Assembly: GCA_016223045.1 (NCBI GenBank)
Contig: JACRPT010000135.1
Location: 1 to 54,659 of the forward strand
DNA length: 54,659 nucleotides
From: Candidatus Eiseniibacteriota bacterium
GTDB lineage: Bacteria > Eisenbacteria > RBG-16-71-46
Direction: 5' to 3'
The position numbers were made by a program, and so were the translations under genes. The notes beneath the pieces are model-generated. The model saw only the letters and a list, made by a program, of their open reading frames with translations, did not search any database and was not told where the DNA came from. Shown piece after piece: positions 18,327-28,801 of the stretch; positions within the stretch are counted from its first letter, which is position 1, and each line of letters begins with the position of its first letter.

Positions 18327-19340
18327 TCAGCGCATGCCGGCTGCGTGGAGCACGAGCCACACCGCGGCCGCGATCACGGCGGCCGCCGGCATGGTGAGGA
18401 TCCAGGCCCACACGATGCGGCCGGCCACGCCCCACTTCACCGCCGAGAGCTTCTGCGTGGCGCTCACGCCCACGCCCACGATCGAGCCGGTGATGGTGTG
18501 CGTGGTCGAGACCGGGATGCCCGCCGCGCTCGCCCCGAACAGCGCCAGCGCGCCGGCGGTCTCGGCGCAGAAGCCGCCCACCGGCTGGAGCTTCGTGATG
18601 TTCATGCCCATGGTCTTGACGATGCGCCAGCCGCCCGAGAGCGTGCCGAGCCCGATCGCGCCGTAGCTCGCCAGGATCACCCAGAACGGCACGTGGAATT
18701 CGCCGCCGATCAGCCCCGCGGAGTAGAGCAGCGCGGTGATGATGCCGGCGGTCTTCTGCGCGTCGTTCGCGCCGTGTCCCAGGCTGAACGCGGCGGCCGA
18801 GACCAGCTGGAGCCGGCGGAACCGCTTGTCCACCTTGCGCGGCGTCGAGCGCCGGAACCCCCACATCACCGCCAGCATGCTGAGGAACCCGAGCACCAGC
18901 CCGAGGAACGGCGAGATCACGATGAAGACCGCGATCTTCACCAGGCCCCCCACGATCACCGCCTTCGGCCCGGCCGCGAGCACGGCCGCGCCCACGAATC
19001 CTCCGATGAGCGCGTGCGAGGACGACGTCGGCAGCCCGAGCCACCAGGTGATCAGGTTCCACGTCACGGCGGCCAGCAGCGCCGCGAGCACCAGCGCGGG
19101 CGTGACCGCCGCGGGGTCCACGGTGCCCTTGGCGATGGTCTTCGCCACGTGGACGCCGAACACCGCGAACGCGACGAAGTTGAAGAACGCCGCCCACACC
19201 ACGGCCCAGCGCGGGGTCAGCACGCGCGTGCTCACCACGGTGGCGATGGAGTTGGCGGCGTCGTGGAAGCCGTTGCTGAAGTCGAAGACCAGCGCGACCA
19301 GGATGATCGCGGCGATCCCGAGCGGCAGGTGCGGGATCAT
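18327..19340 (-). CDS. pit: PiT-family low-affinity inorganic phosphate transporter
   Basis: The 337-residue membrane protein has the two inverted PiT signature repeats: FDFSNGFHDAANSIATVVSTRVL near the start and FSLGHGANDAQKTAGIITALL in the middle. Both halves also contain the conserved serine-rich loops (LGLPTSSSHALIGG and IPVSTTHTITGSIVGVG). It imports phosphate as a metal-phosphate complex driven by protons or sodium. The ATG overlaps the stop of the DUF47 gene (ATGA), the standard DUF47-pit operon. Confidence 0.95.
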   Translation of the reverse strand: MIPHLPLGIAAIILVALVFDFSNGFHDAANSIATVVSTRVLTPRWAVVWAAFFNFVAFAVFGVHVAKTIAKGTVDPAAVTPALVLAALLAAVTWNLITWWLGLPTSSSHALIGGFVGAAVLAAGPKAVIVGGLVKIAVFIVISPFLGLVLGFLSMLAVMWGFRRSTPRKVDKRFRRLQLVSAAAFSLGHGANDAQKTAGIITALLYSAGLIGGEFHVPFWVILASYGAIGLGTLSGGWRIVKTMGMNITKLQPVGGFCAETAGALALFGASAAGIPVSTTHTITGSIVGVGVSATQKLSAVKWGVAGRIVWAWILTMPAAAVIAAAVWLVLHAAGMR

Positions 19341-19951
19341 CGGCTCTTGAGGACGATCGCTTCGATCGTGTTCGCCACGTCCTCGCACTGGTCGGCCGCA
19401 TTCTCGAGCCGGCCGTAGATCTCCTTCCAGCGGATGACGTCGAGGAAGTCGTGCTTGCCGTTGAACAGGTCCGCCACCGCCTGGCGCGAGAGGCCATCGG
19501 CCTCGTTCTCGAGGCGGTTGATCTCGATGGTGAAGGACATCAGGCCCTTGAAGTCCTTGAGGTGGTCCACCGCCTGCTCGATCTGCACGCCCGCCGCCGT
19601 GACGATGCGCGTGAGCTCCCGGGCCTGAGGCGTGGTGTTCTGGATCTTGAACAGCACGATGCGGCTCGCGATCGCCTCGACCGCGTCGAGCACGTCGTCG
19701 AGCCCGCTCGCCAGGTCGTGGATGTCGTCGCGCTCGAGCGGCGTGATGAAGGTGCGGTTGAGCCGCTCGAACAGCTCGTGCGCCACCAGGTCGCCCTGGT
19801 GCTCGATGTCCTTGAGCGACTTCGCGCGCTCCTCGAGCCGGTCGAACTTCTCCATCATCTCCTGGAGCTGCTCGCAACCCTGGCGCACGAGGGCGGCCTG
19901 GCGGGTGAACAGGGCGAAGAAATTCTCGTCCTTCGGGAACAGGGAGAACAT
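19337..19951 (-). CDS. DUF47/PhoU-like accessory protein of PiT
   Basis: The 204-residue all-helical protein is of the DUF47 family, related to PhoU. It starts MFSLFPKDENFFALFTRQAA and carries the acidic metal-binding helices LKDIEHQGDLVAHELFERL, ERDDIHDLASGLDDVLDAVE and RLENEADGLSR. Proteins of this family are encoded with PiT transporters and are believed to modulate them. A GTGCTATCC promoter motif lies about 65 bases upstream. Confidence 0.93.
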   Translation of the reverse strand: MFSLFPKDENFFALFTRQAALVRQGCEQLQEMMEKFDRLEERAKSLKDIEHQGDLVAHELFERLNRTFITPLERDDIHDLASGLDDVLDAVEAIASRIVLFKIQNTTPQARELTRIVTAAGVQIEQAVDHLKDFKGLMSFTIEINRLENEADGLSRQAVADLFNGKHDFLDVIRWKEIYGRLENAADQCEDVANTIEAIVLKSR

Positions 19952-20015
19952 CGGGGAGCCTCGTCGTGTGAGGGGTTCTGTCCCGTGGTCGCTCGGTGGT
20001 TCGATGCAGCGGAAC

Positions 20016-20092
20016 GGATAGCACGGGGAAGGCCCCCCGGCAACTGTCTCGCCACCCCGGCGTTCCGCGCCCCCGGATGCCGGTGCTATGCT
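20016..20092. promoter_or_regulatory. divergent promoter pair for DUF47-pit and the S9 peptidase
   Basis: GTGCTATCC on the minus strand (20024 to 20016) faces the DUF47 gene, and GTGCTATGCT on the plus strand (20083-20092) faces the peptidase gene. Both look like extended -10 elements and lie about 60-65 bases from their starts. Confidence 0.45.
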
Positions 20093-20153
20093 GCCCGCAC
20101 TCCCCGCTCCGCATCCCCGATGATCGCGACGACTCCCCACCGGAGGTGCTCCC

Positions 20154-22238
20154 GTGAAGCTCCGCCCTGTCCTGCTGGTCGCCGTGGCACTCGCCGTCCT
20201 CGCTCCGGGCGCGCGGTCAGCGCCCCGGCCCTGGACGATCGCCGACATCCTCGCCCTCAAGGTGGTGAGCGATCCGCAGGTCTCCCCCGACGGCAGGTGG
20301 ATCGCCTGCGTCGTGCAGGAGCTGAACGCCGACTCCTCGGACTACCAGACCGACGTGTGGCTCGCGCCGGTCTCCGGCGGCGAGGCCCGGCGCCTCACCG
20401 GTTCGCCGGTGGCCGACGAGAACCCGCGCTGGTCGCCGGACGGGAAGCTCGTCGCGTTCCTCTCCGAGCGCCCGCGCCCCGGCGTGAAGCCAGACGACTC
20501 TGCCGACGAGGGCAAGCGCCAGATCTGGCTGATCCGCCCCGACGGCGGTGAGGCCTGGCTGCTCTCGGGCGCCAAGGGCGGGGTGTCGGCGTTCGAGTGG
20601 ACGCGCGACGGCGCCACCATCGCCTACCTGTCGAAGGAGCCGAAGAGCGACGAAAGGAAGAAGAAGGAGAAGGACAAGGACGACGCCTGGACCCCGCGCT
20701 CGATGTACGCGTGGAACCGGCTGTGGGTGATGGACGTCGCGTCCGGCAAGGCGAAGCAGCTCACCAGCGGCGACCTGCACGTGTCGGGCTTCTCGCTCTC
20801 GCCCGACGGAAGGCGCATCGCCTTCGCCGGCCAGCCCACACCGCTCATCCCCGACCGGTTCAAGTCCGACATCTATGTCATCGCGGCCTCGGGCGGCACC
20901 CCGGTGCCGCTGGTGACGCTGCGGGGCTCCGACGCCAACCCCGCGTGGTCGCCGGATGGCCGGTGGGTCGCCTTCCAGTCGCAGGACGGGCGGGGCGACG
21001 ACTGGTACACAAACGACTTCCTGTGCGTGGTGCCGGCCGCGGGGGGCCCGGTGAAGAACCTGACCGCCTCGTTCGACGAGTCGGTGGGCGGGCTGGCCGG
21101 CGGGCGCTTCGTGTGGACGCCCGACGCGGGCTCGATCCTGTTCCAGGCCCAGCAGCGCACCGCGCAGCACCTGTTCCGCGCGTTCGTGGACGGCGCGCCC
21201 GTGCAGCCGTTGACCAGCGGGCCGGAGCTGAACGCGGCCGCCTCACTCGACGCGCGCGGCGCCACGCTCGCGTTCCTGCGCGAGGACAGCGAGCACCCGC
21301 GCGACGTGTGGCGCATGGACTTCCCGGGCGGGACGCCCGCGCGCGTCACCGACGCGAATCCCGTGGCACGCGAGAAGCTCGCGTTCAAGAAGCAGCCCGT
21401 CACCTGGAAGGGCGCCGACGGCTGGGACATCGAGGGCCTGCTGATCACGCCGCCCGACTGGAAGCCGGGCCGGCGCGTGCCGCTCGTCCTCAACGTGCAC
21501 GGCGGCCCGGCCGGCACGCACTCCAGCACCTGCACGGTGAACTCGCGCATCTACCCGTGGCCGCTGTTCGCGCAGCAGGGCTGGGCGATCCTGCTGCCGA
21601 ACCCGCGCGGGAGCGGCGGCTACGGCGAAGCGTTCCGCGCCGCGAACGTCCGCGACTGGGGCGGCAAGGACTACGAGGACACCATGAAGGGCGTGGACGC
21701 GATGATCGAGCGCGGCATCGCGGACAAGGACCGCCTCGCGGTGTGCGGCTGGTCCTACGGCGGCTTCATGACCTCGACCATCGTGACGAAGACCGACCGC
21801 TTCAAGGCCGCGGTCGTGGGCGCGGGCGTGACCGACGAGATCTCGATGACGTTCACCTCGGACATCCCCGAGTTCACCAGGTCGTACTTCAAGGCGTGGC
21901 CGTGGGAGGACCCCGCGTTCTACGTCGAGCACTCGGCGCTGCTGCACGTGGACCGGGTGAAGACCCCGACCTCGCTGGTGCACGGACAGAGCGACGACCG
22001 CGTGCCGACCTCGCAGGGCTGGGAGTTCTACGGCGCGCTCCAGCGCGTGGGCGTGCCCACCGACCTGCTGCTGCTGCCGCGCCAGCCGCACGGCCCGCGC
22101 GAGCCCAGGCTCCAGCGCGCGACGCAGCAGTGGCACCTGGACTGGCTCACCCGCTGGACGCTGGGCGCGGAACGGGTGCCGGCACCGCTGCCCGGCCGCA
22201 AGGCGCGCCCGGCTTCCGGCACCGGCGCGGGACACTGA
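20154..22238 (+). CDS. secreted S9-family prolyl oligopeptidase / acylaminoacyl peptidase
   Basis: The 694-residue protein has a signal peptide (LLVAVALAVLAPGARSA), then a beta-propeller made of WSPDG-type repeats (DPQVSPDGRWIA, NPRWSPDGKLVA, LSPDGRRIAF, NPAWSPDGRWVA) to about residue 400, and a C-terminal alpha/beta hydrolase. The nucleophile is in CGWSYGGFM, the Asp in HGQSDDRVP and the His in RQPHGPRE, giving a complete triad. GTG at 20154 has GGAGG upstream. A Lys-rich insert (KKKEKDKDD) interrupts one propeller blade. It is probably periplasmic or exported, cleaving peptides for nutrition. Confidence 0.92.
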   Translation: MKLRPVLLVAVALAVLAPGARSAPRPWTIADILALKVVSDPQVSPDGRWIACVVQELNADSSDYQTDVWLAPVSGGEARRLTGSPVADENPRWSPDGKLVAFLSERPRPGVKPDDSADEGKRQIWLIRPDGGEAWLLSGAKGGVSAFEWTRDGATIAYLSKEPKSDERKKKEKDKDDAWTPRSMYAWNRLWVMDVASGKAKQLTSGDLHVSGFSLSPDGRRIAFAGQPTPLIPDRFKSDIYVIAASGGTPVPLVTLRGSDANPAWSPDGRWVAFQSQDGRGDDWYTNDFLCVVPAAGGPVKNLTASFDESVGGLAGGRFVWTPDAGSILFQAQQRTAQHLFRAFVDGAPVQPLTSGPELNAAASLDARGATLAFLREDSEHPRDVWRMDFPGGTPARVTDANPVAREKLAFKKQPVTWKGADGWDIEGLLITPPDWKPGRRVPLVLNVHGGPAGTHSSTCTVNSRIYPWPLFAQQGWAILLPNPRGSGGYGEAFRAANVRDWGGKDYEDTMKGVDAMIERGIADKDRLAVCGWSYGGFMTSTIVTKTDRFKAAVVGAGVTDEISMTFTSDIPEFTRSYFKAWPWEDPAFYVEHSALLHVDRVKTPTSLVHGQSDDRVPTSQGWEFYGALQRVGVPTDLLLLPRQPHGPREPRLQRATQQWHLDWLTRWTLGAERVPAPLPGRKARPASGTGAGH

Positions 22239-22282
22239 GGGAGCAGAACACCATCACAGCGCTGAACGACCACGGAGGAGGC

Positions 22283-22432
22283 TTGACGCCGAACCTGGAC
22301 CATCCCGCGCGGCCGCGCACCGAGCTGGCCGGCGTCTACGGCGCGGCCGCCGCGCGCGCGGTCATCGAGGCCGCGCTGCTCGACTACCGCGACGCATTCG
22401 GCGACCCGGGCGACACGGGAGCGGCGGGCTGA
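22283..22432 (+). CDS. possible 49-residue small protein upstream of glpD
   Basis: A TTG at 22283 preceded by an excellent GGAGGAGG starts a 49-codon frame that ends five bases before the glpD GTG. The product contains a predicted helix (AAAARAVIEAALLDYRDAFGD). I do not recognise it. Spacing and ribosome site suggest it is translated, possibly to couple or regulate glpD; GC-rich sequence makes chance ORFs common, so confidence is low. Confidence 0.35.
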   Translation: MTPNLDHPARPRTELAGVYGAAAARAVIEAALLDYRDAFGDPGDTGAAG

Positions 22433-22437
22433 AGACC

Positions 22438-23892
22438 GTGGAGCCGCTCGACCTGCTGGTGATCGGCGGCGGCATCACCGGGCTCGGGGTCGCGCGGCTC
22501 GCTGCGCGCAACGGCCTCTCGATCGCCGTGCTCGAGCGCGCCGACCTCGCGTCGGGCGCATCCAGCGCCTCCAGCCACATGCTCCACGGCGGGCTGCGCT
22601 ACCTGGAGCACGGGCGCATCGGGCTGGTGCACGAGGCGCTGCGCGAGCGGGCGGCGGTGAGCCGTATGGCGCCGGGGCTGGCGAAGCCGACGCGCTTCCT
22701 GGTCCCGCTCTACCGCGGCGGGCGCGTGCCGCCGTGGAAGCTGCGCCTCGGCCTGTGGCTCTACGACGCTCTCGCCACCGGCTCCGGCTTCGAGCGCCAC
22801 GGCTGGCTGGGCGCGCGCGCGGCCCGCGCGCTGGAGCCCGCGCTCGAGCCGCGCGGCCTGCGCGGCGCGGGGCTCTACGCCGACGCGGTGATGGACGATG
22901 CGCGGCTCGCCGTGGCGGTGGCGCGCGACGCCGCCCGACACGGCGCGCAGGTCCACACCTGGACCGAGGTGACCGGCGCGCGCCCCGCTACCGGGGGTGC
23001 GGTCGTGCTGACCGCGCGCGACCGGGTGGAAGGCGGCGAGCGCTCCTTCGTCGCGCGGGCCGTGGTGATCGCGGCGGGACCGTGGACCGACCAGGTGCGC
23101 GCCCTGCTGGCGCGCGGGCTGAGCCCCGGCCGGCCCGAACCGGCACCGCTGCTCCGGCCGTCGCGGGGCACGCACCTCGTCTACCCGCGGCTCACCGAGG
23201 AGAACGGGCTCCTGCTCATCGCGGGTTCCGACGGGCGCGCGTTCTTCGTGGTGCCGTTCGCCGGGCGCTCGCTGGTGGGCACCACCGAGGTCGAGGTGCC
23301 CTCGCCCCCGCCGCCCGAGGCGTTCCGCCCGACGCTCGAGGAGGTGCGCTACCTGTCGAGCGAGCTGGCGCGCGCCCTGCCGGCGGCCGCCGGGCAGCGC
23401 CCGCTCGCGGCCTGCGCCGGCGTGCGCCCGCTGCTGCGCGGCGCGCAGGCGGTGGGCCGCGCCCCGCGCGAGCACCGCGTCCTCGCGGACGGCCCGCTGG
23501 TCACCGTGGCGGGCGGCAAGTACACCACCTTCCGCGTCATGGCGCGCGACGCCCTCGCGCTCGCCGCGCGCCGGCTCGGGCGCGGACGCTGGGAGCCGGA
23601 CGACGACGATGCGCCACTCCCGGAGCCGTTCGAGACGCGCGTCGGCGCCACCGCGCTCGCCGCGCACGCGGCGCGCGAGGAGTTCGCGCGGCGGCTCGAG
23701 GACGTGATGCGCCGCCGCACCGCGCTGTGGCTCGAGGAAGACCGCGGCCGCGCGGCGGCACCGGCCGCCGCCGAGGCGATGGCGCGCACGCTCGGCTGGG
23801 ACGAATCACGAACGCAAGACGAGATCCGCAGTTACGACGAAGCACTGCGTGAGGAGGAGTCGCTCCTCCACCGCGCACTGGAGGCCCGATGA
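22438..23892 (+). CDS. glpD: FAD-dependent glycerol-3-phosphate dehydrogenase
   Basis: The 484-residue flavoenzyme would oxidise sn-glycerol-3-phosphate to dihydroxyacetone phosphate, passing electrons to the quinone pool at the membrane. The FAD fold is at the N-terminus ([21 protein letters not shown]), followed by [19 protein letters not shown], a GlpD signature. Later come [38 protein letters not shown] and [13 protein letters not shown]. The C-terminal DAO-associated domain is short and acidic-basic. GTG start at 22438. The stop overlaps the ATG of a mini-ORF that duplicates the start of glpK, and glpK follows. Confidence 0.92.
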   Translation: MEPLDLLVIGGGITGLGVARLAARNGLSIAVLERADLASGASSASSHMLHGGLRYLEHGRIGLVHEALRERAAVSRMAPGLAKPTRFLVPLYRGGRVPPWKLRLGLWLYDALATGSGFERHGWLGARAARALEPALEPRGLRGAGLYADAVMDDARLAVAVARDAARHGAQVHTWTEVTGARPATGGAVVLTARDRVEGGERSFVARAVVIAAGPWTDQVRALLARGLSPGRPEPAPLLRPSRGTHLVYPRLTEENGLLLIAGSDGRAFFVVPFAGRSLVGTTEVEVPSPPPPEAFRPTLEEVRYLSSELARALPAAAGQRPLAACAGVRPLLRGAQAVGRAPREHRVLADGPLVTVAGGKYTTFRVMARDALALAARRLGRGRWEPDDDDAPLPEPFETRVGATALAAHAAREEFARRLEDVMRRRTALWLEEDRGRAAAPAAAEAMARTLGWDESRTQDEIRSYDEALREEESLLHRALEAR

Positions 23893-24046
23893 GGCGCTCG
23901 CTCGTCCTCGCCGTGGACCAGGGCACCACCGGCACCACGGCTCTACTGCTCGACCGCCGTCCGCAGGAGGCCCGATGAAGCGCTCGCTCATCCTTGCCGT
24001 GGACCAGGGCACCACCGGCAGCACGGCGCTCCTGCTCGACCGCCGT
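23881..24046 (+). repeat. tandem duplication of the glpD end / glpK start, forming a 29-codon mini-ORF
   Basis: An 86-base unit starting GAGGCCCGATGA is repeated from 23881 and 23967. The first copy encodes a 29-residue ORF (23889-23978) beginning [20 protein letters not shown], nearly the true GlpK start [20 protein letters not shown]. Over the first 24 codons only 6 of 72 bases differ, two of them at third positions. The mini-ORF begins on the glpD stop (ATGA) and ends on the glpK ATG (ATGA), so glpD, mini-ORF and glpK are coupled in series. Confidence 0.88.
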
Positions 24047-25471
24047 GGCGGCGTGCGTGCGCGCGGCTACGCCGAGCTGCCCCAGCACTTCCCGCGCCCC
24101 GGCTGGGTGGAGCACGACGGCGACGAGATCTGGGAGAGCGTGCGCGCCGCGGTGCGCGCCGCCCTGCGCGCGGCGCGCGCCGACGGCTCCGCGGTCGCCG
24201 CCATCGGCATCACGAACCAGCGCGAGACTACGCTGCTGTGGGACCGCAAGAGCGGCCGGCCCGTGATGCGCGCCATCGTGTGGCAGGACCGGCGCACGGC
24301 CGGACGCTGCCAGGAGCTGAGGCGCGAGGGCTTCGAGCGCGAGGCGCGACGGCGCACCGGGCTGGTGCCCGACCCCTACTTCTCGGCGACCAAGCTCGAG
24401 TGGATGCTCCGCCACGGCGCCGGCCTCGCGGCGCGCGCGCGGCGCGGCGCGCTGGCGTTCGGCACGGTGGATTCGTGGCTGCTGTGGAAGCTCACGGGCG
24501 GCGCCACGCACGCCACCGATCCCACCAACGCCTCGCGCACGCTGCTCTTCGATCTCCGGCGCCGGCGCTGGGACGATGCACTGCTCGCGCGCTTCGGCGT
24601 GCCGCGCGCCGTGCTGCCCGAGGTGCGACCCTCGAGCGGCGCGTTCGGCGTGACGCGCGGTGTCGGGCTCCTGCCCGACAGCATCCCGATCGCCGGCGTC
24701 GCCGGCGACCAGCAGGCCGCGCTGTTCGGGCAGGGCTGCGTCGCCCCGGGGCAGTCCAAGAACACCTACGGCACCGGCTGCTTCCTGCTGCTCCACACCG
24801 GTGCGAAGCCGGTGGCGTCGCGCTCCGGCCTCCTCACCACCGTGGCCTGCGGCGCGCGCGGCGAGCCCGCCTACGCGCTCGAAGGCAGCGTCTTCATCGC
24901 CGGCGCCGCGCTCCAGTGGCTGCGCGACGGACTCGAGATCCTCAGGAGCGCCGCCGAGAGCGAGAAGCTCGCAGCCAGCGTGCCCGACGCGGGCGGCGTG
25001 GTGATGGTGCCGGCGTTCGTCGGGCTCGGCGCGCCGCACTGGCGCCCCGACGTGCGCGGCGCGCTGCTGGGCCTCACGCGCGGCACCACGCGCGCCCACG
25101 TCGCGCGCGCCGCGCTCGAGTCGCTGGCATTCCAGTCGCGCGACCTGGTCCAGGCGATGGAGCGCGACGCCGGCCGGCGGGTCCGCACCCTGCGCGTGGA
25201 CGGCGGGGCCGCCGCCAACGACCTGCTCATGCAGTACCAGGCGGATCTATTGGGCATCCCGGTCGAGCGCCCGCGCGTGATCGAGACCACTGCGCTGGGG
25301 GCCGCGCTGCTGGCCGGGCTCGGCACGGGCTTCTGGCAGTCGCACCGCGACCTCGACCGCGTCCGCCAGGTCGAGCGCGTGTTCCGGCCGGGGAAGTCGC
25401 GCGCGTGGCGGGAGGCGGAGGTCGCGCGGTGGAAGCGAGCGGTGGGGATGCTGCTCGACAGGAGGCCGTGA
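23975..25471 (+). CDS. glpK: glycerol kinase
   Basis: The 498-residue FGGY-family kinase phosphorylates glycerol with ATP to glycerol-3-phosphate, the substrate of the GlpD upstream. Motifs: ATP-binding loop [60 protein letters not shown], the FGGY signature segment [22 protein letters not shown], and the adenosine motif [15 protein letters not shown]. The ATG at 23975 is chosen because the copy at 23889 leads only into the mini-ORF. No GlpF facilitator is seen next to it. Confidence 0.95.
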   Translation: MKRSLILAVDQGTTGSTALLLDRRGGVRARGYAELPQHFPRPGWVEHDGDEIWESVRAAVRAALRAARADGSAVAAIGITNQRETTLLWDRKSGRPVMRAIVWQDRRTAGRCQELRREGFEREARRRTGLVPDPYFSATKLEWMLRHGAGLAARARRGALAFGTVDSWLLWKLTGGATHATDPTNASRTLLFDLRRRRWDDALLARFGVPRAVLPEVRPSSGAFGVTRGVGLLPDSIPIAGVAGDQQAALFGQGCVAPGQSKNTYGTGCFLLLHTGAKPVASRSGLLTTVACGARGEPAYALEGSVFIAGAALQWLRDGLEILRSAAESEKLAASVPDAGGVVMVPAFVGLGAPHWRPDVRGALLGLTRGTTRAHVARAALESLAFQSRDLVQAMERDAGRRVRTLRVDGGAAANDLLMQYQADLLGIPVERPRVIETTALGAALLAGLGTGFWQSHRDLDRVRQVERVFRPGKSRAWREAEVARWKRAVGMLLDRRP

Positions 25472-25486
25472 ACCCAGGCCACCACC

Positions 25487-25587
25487 CGCGCCCCGGTGCA
25501 CGGCGCGCTCGGGCCGTGCAGCCCTGGCGGGCGCGGTCCCCACTCGCGCCCCGGCGCGCGGCGCGCTCGGGCCGCGGCAGCCCGGCG
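25487..25587 (+). repeat. two 43-bp GC-rich direct repeats
   Basis: Copies at 25487-25529 and 25545-25587 share CGCGCCCCGG and CGGCGCGCTCGGGCCG, spaced 58 bases apart. They fill the gap between convergent glpK and the PLP-enzyme gene. They may be a terminator-like or tandemly duplicated intergenic element. Confidence 0.55.
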
Positions 25588-25592
25588 CGGAG

Positions 25593-26953
25593 TCAGCGCT
25601 CGACGCCGGTGAACAGCACCGCGACCGACTCACCGGGTTCCACGATCCCGGCGCGCCGCAGCTCGACGAGCCCCGCGAGCCCCGACGATCCGGTGTGGTC
25701 CACGCGGATGCCTGTGGCTGAGCGCGCCAGCGCGTTCGCCTCCACCAGCCGCTCCTCGGAGACGGCCACAGGCCAGCCGCCGCTTTCAATCATCCCGGTC
25801 ACCACCGCGTGCCAGTCGTAGGTCTCGTCATCCAGGATGCCGTGGGCGATGCTCCGCGGCGGCTCCTCCCACGCCCACATGAACTCGGAGCGGTGGGTCT
25901 GCGCGTGGCGCAGCTCCTCGCGCACGACGTCCGCGGCGTCGGGCGCGCGCATGCGCTCGGCGGCCGCCGCGTCGGCGGCGTCGCCCGCGCCGCCCGCGGG
26001 AAGGCGCCGAAGGTCTGCACGGCGTGGAGCTGCGGGAGCTTCGCGAGCGCGCCGAGTGAGACCGCCTCGCGCAGGCCCTGCGCGCAGGCGCTGGCGAGCG
26101 CCCCACCCCCGACCTGGACGAAGAGCCGGTCGAGGGTGAGGCCATCGTCCGCGAGTGCGGCGGCGATCTCCCACGCGAGCGTCTCGCCCCCTTCGATGGT
26201 GAGCCCGTTGTCGCTGCCCTGGCAGCAGAACGGCAGCGCCCCCGCCTCGAGCGCGCGGCGGAAGGCGTGGTAGCAGGGATCGCCCTTCTCGCCCGGCGCG
26301 CGCGGGCACACGGCGATGTGCGCATCGAGCGACTGCAACCGCTTCACCACCTTCGGGTCGGCATCGGGCGGGATGAACACCTCGAGCGGTCGCCTCGCGG
26401 CGCGCGCCACCACCGCGGCGGCGAGCGCGGCGTTGCCGCAGCTCGCGATGGCGAGCCCGCGCCGGTCGTGCTCCGCACGGCTCGCGAGCCCGGTGCGCTC
26501 CATCACTTCGAGCACGAGCGCGATGCCGAACAGGTGCCGCGCCTTGTGTGAGCCGGAGACGTTCCCGGTCTCGTCCTTGACCCACACCCCACCGCCGGAC
26601 GCGAACCCGAGCGATTCGCCCAGGGCACCGCTGCGGGCGAACGGCGTCGCCACGAACCCACGGCTGTCCACCTCGGCGACCGCGCGGTCCAGCTCCTCGA
26701 CCAGCGCGACGAAGTCCGCGTCGCTCATGCCGCCCGCGCGCGCCGCGTGGTAGGAGTGCAGCAGGGTGCGGAAGCGCACGAACGGGTTGACCGCGCCCGC
26801 GCACGGGAACGTGGCGCGCGCGGCGTCGAGCCGGCGCGCGACGATGTGGTCGAGGTCGTCGCGCCCGGCGTTCGGGCAGCGCCACGGCGCGCGCGCATCC
26901 GGCGCCGCGCCGCAGGCGGCGCACTCGAGCCGGGTCGCGGGCGCGTCACTCAC
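25593..26953 (-). pseudogene. PLP-dependent fold-type II enzyme (threonine synthase/ammonia-lyase-like), frameshifted
   Basis: A protein of about 450 residues would be made if one missing base were restored. The N-terminus carries a small Cys motif (LECAACG, then RCPNAG) like the ribbon of threonine synthases. The PLP lysine is in KDETGNVSGSHKARH, and phosphate-binding segments follow (ASCGNAAL, VQVGGGALASACAQG). The frame from 26953 is lost at about 25985-26003 (a GC-run after TFGAFP) and resumes one frame over with ERMRAPDAADVVREEL, TGMIESGG and GIRVDHTGSSGLAGLVEL. It may be an assembly error or a real lesion. The neighbourhood suggests a role in diamino- or hydroxy-amino-acid breakdown in the purine locus. 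GTG 26953 overlaps a mini-ORF stop. Confidence 0.7.
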
Positions 26954-27041
26954 GCGGTGCGCCCCGTCAACGCCGCGCTCGTCGCTCGCGCCGCGTCCCC
27001 CGTCCACACGGGGAACTCTTCGAGGCTCGCGGGCGGTTCGC

Positions 27042-27045
<4 letters not shown>
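26950..27045 (-). other. 31-codon coupled mini-ORF between the two PLP genes
   Basis: A GTG at 27045 overlaps the stop of the upstream PLP gene, and its TGA (26952-26950) overlaps the GTG of the next. The first 7 codons (VSEPPAS) match the downstream start (VSDAPAT) at 17 of 21 bases, then diverge. This repeats the layout seen before glpK and the DUF547 gene, but the similarity is too short to be sure it is a duplicated start. Confidence 0.4.
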
Positions 27046-28541
<1,496 letters not shown>

Positions 28542-28696
28542 GGCTTGCTGGAGTCCTCCGGGCGGAACGGTGGCAGGAGCCGTCACTCGCGGCGTGGGGA
28601 CGCGAGCGGCCGCCAAGCTACTCCCTCCCACGGGCGCCGGCAAAGGCGCCGGGCCCGGTGCCGCCGCCCGACGCGTCGCCGGCACGCGGCCTCCGG

Positions 28697-28726
28697 TTGT
28701 CGGACCGGCGGGCCATCCGTTAGAGT
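28697..28726 (+). promoter_or_regulatory. candidate promoter of the cysK-like / arcC / ygeW / ygeY operon
   Basis: TTGTCG (28697-28702), an 18-base spacer and TAGAGT (28721-28726) give a sigma-70-like layout 76 bases before the GTG at 28802. Confidence 0.4.
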
Positions 28727-28801
28727 CGAGCCTCGACGCGCGACCGCGGCCCTGCCGGTCCGGGTCGCGCAGGTCAGCGGTCAACCCCCCGGAGGTGCCT
28801 C

